From Croceivirga sp. (GTDB lineage: Bacteria > Bacteroidota > Bacteroidia > Flavobacteriales > Flavobacteriaceae): a stretch of 64,000 nt of DNA. This document shows positions 58,577-64,000 of this stretch, in pieces (within the stretch, counting starts at the first letter, position 1; the number at the start of each line of letters is the position of its first letter). The notes beneath the pieces were generated by a model. That model searched no databases and was not told the origin of the DNA. It saw nothing but the letters and a program-made list of their open reading frames with translations. Both the position numbers and the translations under genes were made by a program. Location: contig JANQQQ010000012.1 of NCBI GenBank assembly GCA_028284935.1, forward strand, positions 517,387 to 581,386, written 5' to 3'.

Positions 58577-60471
58577 TGGACATATTTCCAGAAGAAGTTT
58601 TAAAAAAGCACTGGGGTTTTGATACGTTTAGGGGTTCCCAAAAAAAAATCATCACATCCCTTTTGGATGGTCATGATGTTTTGGCACTGATGCCAACAGG
58701 TGGGGGAAAATCCATATGCTTTCAGGTACCGGCATTGGTGAAGGAAGGTATTTGCATCGTTATTTCGCCATTGGTGGCCTTAATTCAGGACCAAGTACAA
58801 ACCTTGAGACAAAAAGGGGTAAAAGCCATTGAGCTGACCGGAGGAATTTCCCCAAATAATTTGGATATGCTCTTGGATAATTGCATATATGGAAACTATA
58901 AGTTTTTATACCTCTCTCCAGAACGGTTGCAACACCCTTTGGTCAAGGAAAGGATTCAGCAAATGTCCGTAAGTCTTATCGCAATTGATGAGGCGCATTG
59001 CATTTCTGAATGGGGGCATGATTTTAGACCTACTTATCGCCAATGCTCACTGCTCAAAGAACTACATCCCAAAATTCCTACAATTGCCTTAACGGCCACA
59101 GCAACCCAAAAAGTAGCTGAAGATATATTGGTTAACCTAAATATTCCAACCGCCATAACGTATCGGGATTCATTTGAAAGAAAAAACATAGTATTCAGTG
59201 TTGAACACAGACAGGACAAAAACTATGGTGTCAAAAAGGCCTTGCAAAACACTAAAAAAGGTGCCATTATTTATGTGCGCTCAAGAAAGGATGCCGTACT
59301 CCTTTCCAGAAATTTGAATAAGGACAAAGCAATTTCCACCTATTTTCATGGAGGATTGACCAACTTTGATAAAAAAGAACGACTCAAGGCGTGGTTGGAG
59401 AATAAAGTGAGGGTTATGGTGGCAACCAACGCCTTTGGTATGGGAGTGGATAAACCAGATGTTGAAATGGTACTTCATTATCATGTGCCGAGCAGTATTG
59501 AGAACTATTTTCAAGAAGCTGGAAGGGCTGGAAGAAATGGAGAACCTGCCAAAGCCATTCTTATGGTCAACCAAAATGATGTGGAGCGCTCAAAAAAACA
59601 ATTTTTGGATGCCCTCCCGGATATTTCCTTTACCAAAGAACTGTACAAGAGGTTAAATGCATTTTTTCAAATTGCCTATAACGAGGGGATAAATGAAGAG
59701 TATCATTTTAACTTGAATGTCTTTTGTGAACATTATGGGCTACATCCTGGAAAAACCTATTCTACTTTGAAGCTTTTGGACCAAAACGGGGTAATCTCCT
59801 TGGTTGAAAGGTCTAGGGAAACAAATACCATACACCTGATTTCCCAAAAAGAAGGGCTTTTTAAATGGATAGGTCAACACGCAAAGATGGGGCACATTGT
59901 TCAAGTTCTCTTACGCACCTATGGTGGTTTATTTGAGTTTGAAACCAAGATCAATATTTCGCTCCTTTCCAAAAAAACGAATGAATCCCAACGGTACATT
60001 AATGAGACCCTCAAAAAATTGGAAAAAGATGGATTGGCCATTTATAAAAGTACCCAACACGACTTGGTCATCACTTTTCTTAAGCCCAGAGAAGATGAAA
60101 GGACCATAAATCCAGTTGCCCCTACCATTGATAAGCTCAATACTACAAAAAAAGAGAAACTGCAATCCATGCTGGACTATATAGATACTATCAATTCATG
60201 CAGGGCCATGGTATTATTGAAATACTTTGGGGAAAAAGCCCCCCTTCCTTGTGGAAAATGTGATGTTTGCATAAAAAAGAGGGGCTATCAAGACAGGGGC
60301 AATGATGTAAAACAAGACATCATCACTACCATCACGCTAGGGCCCAAAACTTCTCGGGACTTGGTAAAACTCATCGACCATCATGAGGAACATATTCTTG
60401 AATCCCTAAGGGATCTTCTAGAAGATGGTGCACTAAAACTAAATACCAATAATACCTATGACATCAAATAA
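58576..60471 (+). CDS. recQ: RecQ family DNA helicase
   Basis: A 631-residue ATP-dependent 3'-5' DNA helicase for replication-fork and recombination repair. Helicase motifs in order: I TGGGKS (41-46), II DEAH in IAIDEAHCISEWG, III TATAT, V GMGVDKPDV, VI QEAGRAGRNG; then an RQC winged helix with the zinc-binding Cys set (CGKCDVC). There is no HRDC domain, as in many bacterial RecQs of this length. It begins in a one-base overlap with the NTPase gene and ends 1 base before fmt. Confidence 0.93.
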   Translation: MDIFPEEVLKKHWGFDTFRGSQKKIITSLLDGHDVLALMPTGGGKSICFQVPALVKEGICIVISPLVALIQDQVQTLRQKGVKAIELTGGISPNNLDMLLDNCIYGNYKFLYLSPERLQHPLVKERIQQMSVSLIAIDEAHCISEWGHDFRPTYRQCSLLKELHPKIPTIALTATATQKVAEDILVNLNIPTAITYRDSFERKNIVFSVEHRQDKNYGVKKALQNTKKGAIIYVRSRKDAVLLSRNLNKDKAISTYFHGGLTNFDKKERLKAWLENKVRVMVATNAFGMGVDKPDVEMVLHYHVPSSIENYFQEAGRAGRNGEPAKAILMVNQNDVERSKKQFLDALPDISFTKELYKRLNAFFQIAYNEGINEEYHFNLNVFCEHYGLHPGKTYSTLKLLDQNGVISLVERSRETNTIHLISQKEGLFKWIGQHAKMGHIVQVLLRTYGGLFEFETKINISLLSKKTNESQRYINETLKKLEKDGLAIYKSTQHDLVITFLKPREDERTINPVAPTIDKLNTTKKEKLQSMLDYIDTINSCRAMVLLKYFGEKAPLPCGKCDVCIKKRGYQDRGNDVKQDIITTITLGPKTSRDLVKLIDHHEEHILESLRDLLEDGALKLNTNNTYDIK

Positions 60472-60472
60472 T

Positions 60473-61423
60473 ATGAAAAAGGCCTTACGAATTGTCTTTA
60501 TGGGCACTCCAGAATTTGCAGTTGCCGGACTTAGGAATTTGGTGGTATCTGGATATACCGTAGTTGGGGTTATTACTGCTCCTGACAGACCTGCCGGTAG
60601 AGGGAGAAAAATTCAAGAGTCCGCAGTTAAAAAGTATGCCACTGAAAATGACTTGAAACTACTACAGCCTGCTAATTTGAAGAGCGAATCCTTTTTGGAG
60701 GAACTGCAAGCCTTAAGACCCAACCTGCAAGTGGTTGTGGCTTTTAGGATGTTGCCAAAAGTGGTGTGGCAGCTTCCTGAATTTGGGACATTCAATTTAC
60801 ATGCTTCCCTACTTCCCCAATATCGCGGTGCGGCACCTATTAATTGGGCCATTATCAATGGGGAAAGGATAACTGGGGTAACCACCTTCTTTATAGATGA
60901 GAAGATAGATACCGGAGAAATTATTTTACAAAAGGAAACGACGATACACCCTGAGGAAAATGCAGGTTCCCTTCATGATAGACTTATGGAACTGGGAGCA
61001 GAGCTTATTTTGGAAACCGTTGTACGTATTGAAAACAACACTGTGACCACCTATAAACAACCAGCTGGGACGGACATAAAGTCCGCTCCAAAGATTTTTA
61101 AGCAGGATTGTAAGGTCGATTGGTCTTTGTCAGGAAATTCAATTTTTAATTTCATTAGGGGTTTATCCCCCTACCCGACTGCCTGGGCAACGTTAAGAAA
61201 CGGTCAGGAAGAAATGGCCGTCAAAATATTTGAAGTTGAATTTGAACAAGGTGGGCACCGACTGGATATTGGAACCGTTGAAAACTCAAAAATGGGTTTA
61301 AGGATTGCCGTACGTGATGGCTTTGTAAAACTACTAACGGTTCAGTTTCCAGGAAAACGAAAAATGGCCATGAAAGAGCTATTGAACGGTTTAAAACTGG
61401 AAGAAGAGGCCTATGTCTTGTAA
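60473..61423 (+). CDS. fmt: methionyl-tRNA formyltransferase
   Basis: A 316-residue enzyme that formylates initiator Met-tRNA using 10-formyl-THF. Recognised by FMGTPEFAV, the catalytic HASLLPQYRGAAPINWAI segment, and the C-terminal OB-like anticodon-stem domain. The ATG at 60473 immediately follows the recQ stop and begins the conserved KKALRIVFMGTP segment; an ATG five codons earlier overlaps recQ. Co-transcription with recQ is by adjacency. Confidence 0.93.
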   Translation: MKKALRIVFMGTPEFAVAGLRNLVVSGYTVVGVITAPDRPAGRGRKIQESAVKKYATENDLKLLQPANLKSESFLEELQALRPNLQVVVAFRMLPKVVWQLPEFGTFNLHASLLPQYRGAAPINWAIINGERITGVTTFFIDEKIDTGEIILQKETTIHPEENAGSLHDRLMELGAELILETVVRIENNTVTTYKQPAGTDIKSAPKIFKQDCKVDWSLSGNSIFNFIRGLSPYPTAWATLRNGQEEMAVKIFEVEFEQGGHRLDIGTVENSKMGLRIAVRDGFVKLLTVQFPGKRKMAMKELLNGLKLEEEAYVL

Positions 61424-61470
61424 CCCCCATAATTATTGGGCTTAGGTGAAAAGTTAAAATTTAGTCGCTT

Positions 61471-61500
61471 TTATCAACAAACACTTCAAGTTATCAACAA
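61471..61500 (+). promoter_or_regulatory. two DnaA-box-like 9-mers upstream of the HU gene
   Basis: TTATCAACA occurs twice as direct repeats at 61471-61479 and 61491-61499, exactly 20 bases apart (two helical turns). It differs from the bacterial DnaA box TTATCCACA by one base. Phased repeats here could bind DnaA or another regulator; the role is unproven. Confidence 0.35.
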
Positions 61501-61523
61501 AAACCCCGATTTCCCTTGATTTT

Positions 61524-61554
61524 ACTTGGTTCCGCCGCAATTCCGTATAAATTT
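61524..61554 (+). promoter_or_regulatory. two-box promoter of the HU gene
   Basis: CTTG (61524-61527), 19-base spacer, TAAATTTG (61547-61554): matches TTTG-N19-TAnnTTTG apart from the first base. The start site would be near 61560, giving a 40-base A/T-rich leader before the HU ATG, usual for highly expressed genes in this phylum. Confidence 0.75.
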
Positions 61555-61599
61555 GTCCAGCATTATAATTATTTTAACAACAATTAATTTAATTCCATT

Positions 61600-61872
61600 A
61601 TGAACAAAACAGAATTAATCGATGCAATGGCAGCAGATGCTGGCATCACCAAAGCAGCTGCTAAAAAAGCATTGGAATCTTTCTTGGGCAATGTTGAAGG
61701 ATCACTAAAAAAAGGAAACAGGGTTTCTTTAGTAGGTTTTGGATCATGGTCAGTTTCTAAAAGAAACGCTAGAGAGGGAAGAAACCCACAGACCGGTCAA
61801 ACAATCAAGATTGCTGCAAAAAATGTTGTAAAGTTTAAGGCTGGTTCAGATTTGAGCGATGCCGTTAACTAA
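61600..61872 (+). CDS. HU-type nucleoid protein
   Basis: A 90-residue DNA-binding protein: MNKTELIDAMAADAGITKAAAKKALESFL forms the helical half, and the beta arm contains the GRNPQTGQ motif with the DNA-kinking Pro. Length, composition and its strong promoter mark it as a major HU homologue that compacts the nucleoid. A canonical terminator follows. Confidence 0.94.
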   Translation: MNKTELIDAMAADAGITKAAAKKALESFLGNVEGSLKKGNRVSLVGFGSWSVSKRNAREGRNPQTGQTIKIAAKNVVKFKAGSDLSDAVN

Positions 61873-61894
61873 AAATAGGCTTCTTACAGTATAA

Positions 61895-61923
61895 AGCACT
61901 TCGCCACAGCGAGGTGCTTTTTT
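61895..61923 (+). terminator. terminator of the HU gene
   Basis: Stem AGCACTTCGC/GCGAGGTGCT (ten pairs with one G-U), loop CACA, followed by T6. Strong canonical terminator 23 bases after the stop. Confidence 0.9.
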
Positions 61924-61991
61924 GTTTTTGGTAACTTTTGAAGTTATCATTTAAAGCATTACATTTAATTGCTACTCAAGAAAAGTTCTAG

Positions 61992-62549
61992 GTGGAATTA
62001 AAACCAAAAAAAGGGAAATTATTAATTGCGGAACCCGCCCTTACAGGTGATGTCTCCTTTAACAGGTCCGTGGTACTGTTGGCCGAACACAATGATGAGG
62101 GAGCCGTTGGTTTTATCTTGAACAAACCGCTACAATATGATATTTGCGACTTGGTCGCTGAAATAAAGGTTCCTTTAAAGGTTTTCAACGGTGGGCCCGT
62201 GGAACAGGATAATCTCTATTTTATCCATAAAGTACCTCACTTGATAGCCGATAGTATTGAAATTTCTGATGGCATCTACTGGGGCGGCGACTTCGATAAA
62301 ATAGTGGAACTCATCAATTGCAATACCATAACGGAAAACGATATTCGTTTCTTTTTGGGATACTCCGGATGGGCCTCTTTACAATTGGACCAGGAACTTA
62401 CCTCAAAGTCTTGGGTCGTGGTAAGAAATGAATATCAAAGCGATATTATCCAAAAATCCACTACTGCTTTTTGGAAGGAAAAAATGATTGAATTGGGTGG
62501 CGATTATTTGATTTGGTCCAATTCCCCTGAGAATCCTATTTTAAACTAG
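61992..62549 (+). CDS. YqgE/AlgH family protein
   Basis: A 185-residue protein of the UPF0301 family: GKLLIAEPALTGDVSFNRSVVLLAEHNDEGAVGFILNKP is the characteristic N-terminal segment, followed by NGGPVEQDNLYFIH and FFLGYSGWASLQLDQE. Function unclear (linked to gene regulation in some bacteria). It starts with GTG at 61992 and its stop overlaps the convergent aminotransferase gene by 14 bases. Confidence 0.88.
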   Translation: MELKPKKGKLLIAEPALTGDVSFNRSVVLLAEHNDEGAVGFILNKPLQYDICDLVAEIKVPLKVFNGGPVEQDNLYFIHKVPHLIADSIEISDGIYWGGDFDKIVELINCNTITENDIRFFLGYSGWASLQLDQELTSKSWVVVRNEYQSDIIQKSTTAFWKEKMIELGGDYLIWSNSPENPILN

Positions 62550-63390
62550 CCAATCTAACATTCGCGTTTAGTTTCCCCAGTAAATTCATGGATACCCTAT
62601 TGCCGTACGTCTTTTTTCTATATCGAGAGATGGGTTGAATGCCCTTTGAAATACTCAGAATAAATAACTCATCTGCTTTTTGGAGCTCGAAAGGTGAGAT
62701 TGGTACCTCTTCCAATGTATATTCTTCCAAGGAACCTGCAATTTCAATAAGCTTCCTCCGGAATACCGTATTTTTTGCCCCATTTGTGGTTGAAGGTGTT
62801 TTTATGGTATCATCTTTTACCAAAAAAAGTGATCCACTTACGGCCCGTACCACTTGTTTAAGATCATTTAGCAAAAGACAATCCGCATATTCATTTTCCC
62901 TTGCAAAAAAACTGGCGATTACCTCAACTATTTTATTATTCGTATCCAGTGTTGAAAGCATGTCCTTACCTAAAAAATAATCTTTGAACAACTCCACTTC
63001 ATAGGTTGAAGAATCTATGGTATAAAAAGGACTGGAGAGCTTTTCAATTTCGATAATATAGGCAACTTTGTCCGTGGGTGAGGTCGGGGTAAGCTCATTA
63101 GCCCTATATACGGACAACGTAACAAGACCAGTGTCTGTTCCCAAATTATTGGCGTCTGCGGTTGCAAGAATTTCTTTCTCCAAATATTCCATGGTAAATT
63201 TCATGGGAATATCCATACGTAATATGCGCATGCTGGCCATTAACCGAAAATAATGCTCTTCCCAAAACACAATTTTAGCGTTGAGTACTCGGATTTCCTC
63301 AAATAGCGCATCCCCCAAACGAAATCCGCGATTGGAGTGATGAAGTAACGTATCATTTTTATTTAGGAGCGTTCCATTAAAATTGACCAT
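62536..63390 (-). CDS. class IV aminotransferase-like protein lacking catalytic residues
   Basis: A 284-residue protein of the BCAT/D-amino acid aminotransferase/aminodeoxychorismate lyase fold (NGTLLNKNDTLLHHSNRGFRLGDALFEEIRV). At the place where the family has IKSLN with the PLP Lys, this protein reads LDTNN, with Asp149; the conserved Glu and Asn of the V-E-x4-N-x-F motif are replaced by Arg182 and Ser187. PLP chemistry is therefore unlikely, and the protein is probably a structural or regulatory homologue. The ATG at 63390 is preferred over a TTG two codons upstream. It follows the START-like gene by 41 bases in the same operon. Confidence 0.85.
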   Translation of the reverse strand: MVNFNGTLLNKNDTLLHHSNRGFRLGDALFEEIRVLNAKIVFWEEHYFRLMASMRILRMDIPMKFTMEYLEKEILATADANNLGTDTGLVTLSVYRANELTPTSPTDKVAYIIEIEKLSSPFYTIDSSTYEVELFKDYFLGKDMLSTLDTNNKIVEVIASFFARENEYADCLLLNDLKQVVRAVSGSLFLVKDDTIKTPSTTNGAKNTVFRRKLIEIAGSLEEYTLEEVPISPFELQKADELFILSISKGIQPISRYRKKTYGNRVSMNLLGKLNANVRLASLK

Positions 63391-63431
63391 AAGCAATTTC
63401 CTTTTCAGGAGCGCAAAGATAAGTCATGTTG

Positions 63432-63818
63432 CTATTTGGAACCCAAAACCTGCTTAAGATCGGCTATTTGGTTTTGCCAAAGCATTTTTGCCTCTTCCAT
63501 CTCATCCTCATCGGCAAAATCGGAAATGAAAAGGGAAACGTCCTTGGTAATTTCATCAACAATGATTCGCATTTCAAAATAACAGGAATCATCTTCATTA
63601 TCTACCCAAGTAAACCTAACGAATTCATCACTTTTGCGTTTGAGTAGTTTAGCATCCTCCTCAGCCCCGTCCCAAATAAAAGTAAAAATCTCACCACGGG
63701 AATTTACATTATCAGCAAACCATTCGGACAGTCCGGAAGGAGTGGAAATGTAATTGTAGAGCAATTGAGGTGACGACTGAATCACGAACTCTATTTCAAA
63801 CTTGGTCTTATCACACAT
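63432..63818 (-). CDS. START-like/SRPBCC protein
   Basis: A 128-residue START-like domain (FVIQSSPQLLYNYISTPSGLSEWFADNV ... FTWVDNEDDSCYFEMRIIVDEITKDVSLFISDFA), a soluble alpha/beta grip fold that could bind a hydrophobic ligand. No catalytic residues are visible. It is the first gene of a pair with the degenerate aminotransferase; the same pair beside yqgE recurs in related genomes by my recollection. Confidence 0.8.
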   Translation of the reverse strand: MCDKTKFEIEFVIQSSPQLLYNYISTPSGLSEWFADNVNSRGEIFTFIWDGAEEDAKLLKRKSDEFVRFTWVDNEDDSCYFEMRIIVDEITKDVSLFISDFADEDEMEEAKMLWQNQIADLKQVLGSK

Positions 63819-63898
63819 TCACTAGGCTATTTAATATGTTGTTCTTATACAGTGGTAATATAAAAAAATAAATTACAATTAATAAAATAATGGGGATT

Positions 63899-63930
63899 TT
63901 TGAAGTAGCAGAAATTAACCAGTATATTTG
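63899..63930 (+). promoter_or_regulatory. two-box promoter of tRNA-Met
   Basis: TTTG (63899-63902), 20-base spacer, TATATTTG (63923-63930). The start site is expected near 63937, 12 bases before the tRNA. Confidence 0.75.
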
Positions 63931-63948
63931 CAGCCGCTTAAACTATAT

Positions 63949-64000
63949 GGCGAGGTAGCTCAGGTGGTTAGAGCGCAGGATTCATAACCCTGAGGTCGGG
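63949..64000 (+). tRNA. tRNA-Met (CAT), 3' part outside the window
   Basis: The 5' half is complete: acceptor GGCGAGG, D arm GCTC/GAGC, anticodon arm CAGGA/CCCTG with loop TTCATAA (anticodon CAT). The three consecutive G-C pairs of initiator tRNA are absent, so it is an elongator tRNA-Met; tRNA-Ile with a modified CAT cannot be excluded without the rest. The A31-C39 opposition weakens the anticodon stem. Confidence 0.88.

Noticed and set aside
1..64000. CRISPR arrays, transposases, integrases, phage genes
   Set aside because: None seen: no regular short repeats with spacers, no transposase or integrase domains and no terminal inverted repeats flanking a gene block.

Overview
The window is a chromosomal segment from a marine-type member of the Flavobacteriaceae (Bacteroidota). 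Evidence: promoters of the TTTG/TTG-N17-23-TAnnTTTG type, a menaquinone gene set, TPR histidine kinases, a type IX secretion-like C-terminal domain, a fused ResB-CcsA protein, BshB1, and families typical of the phylum (DUF2853, DUF4290, DUF2911, DUF4349, DUF2520). The style resembles Muricauda/Flagellimonas relatives, but that is only an impression. There is no phage, insertion sequence or CRISPR array; gene content looks like vertically inherited core and shell genes.

Layout. 1-12177: menaquinone biosynthesis, mostly on the minus strand (hotdog thioesterase, menF, menD, menA, menC), interleaved with DUF2853, a CvfB-like S1 protein, a SPOR-like membrane protein and a two-component pair (LytTR regulator and TPR histidine kinase) lying between menA and menC; menB and menE are not in the window. 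12182-18920: a hypothetical secreted protein, then a complete four-enzyme trans-4-hydroxy-L-proline degradation operon with a divergent AraC regulator. 18945-29021: an M28 peptidase, tRNA-His, three consecutive paralogous TPR histidine kinases with no response regulator, and a bacillithiol/transsulfuration pair. 29127-38072: a large MG2-type surface protein, a MATE exporter, an M14 carboxypeptidase and a ResB-CcsA cytochrome c assembly fusion. 38200-46966: DUF2520, KdsC-like phosphatase, Maf, lipoproteins, a minimal MscS channel, a PIG-L deacetylase, a 44-residue membrane protein and a sodium:solute symporter. 47019-49122: DUF2911 and a T9SS-type secreted protein. 49268-55524: a light/redox island (SRPBCC, SDR, DNA photolyase, TolB-like, pirin, small membrane proteins, a DoxX-like gene with a -1 frame break, and a BLUF blue-light sensor). 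55519-64000: murA, DUF4290, DUF493, a P-loop NTPase-recQ-fmt operon, HU, YqgE, a degenerate class IV aminotransferase, a START-like protein and a tRNA-Met cut by the window end.

The most notable observations are: the DoxX-like gene, whose frame break sits on a correctly phased T TTA AAA heptamer and a G5 run; the class IV aminotransferase that has lost its catalytic Lys, Glu and Asn; MurA with Asp in place of the fosfomycin-target Cys; three successive minus-strand terminators in the only gene-poor gap, suggesting small RNAs; a terminator placed just before cvfB; strong inverted repeats in front of the photolyase operon; and promoter -7 boxes that abut start codons, implying leaderless mRNAs. 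I did not find a clearly new multi-gene defence or mobile system; the light/redox island and the menaquinone-associated signalling pair are the best candidates for an undescribed functional unit. All family assignments are from reading the translated sequence; no database search was possible.
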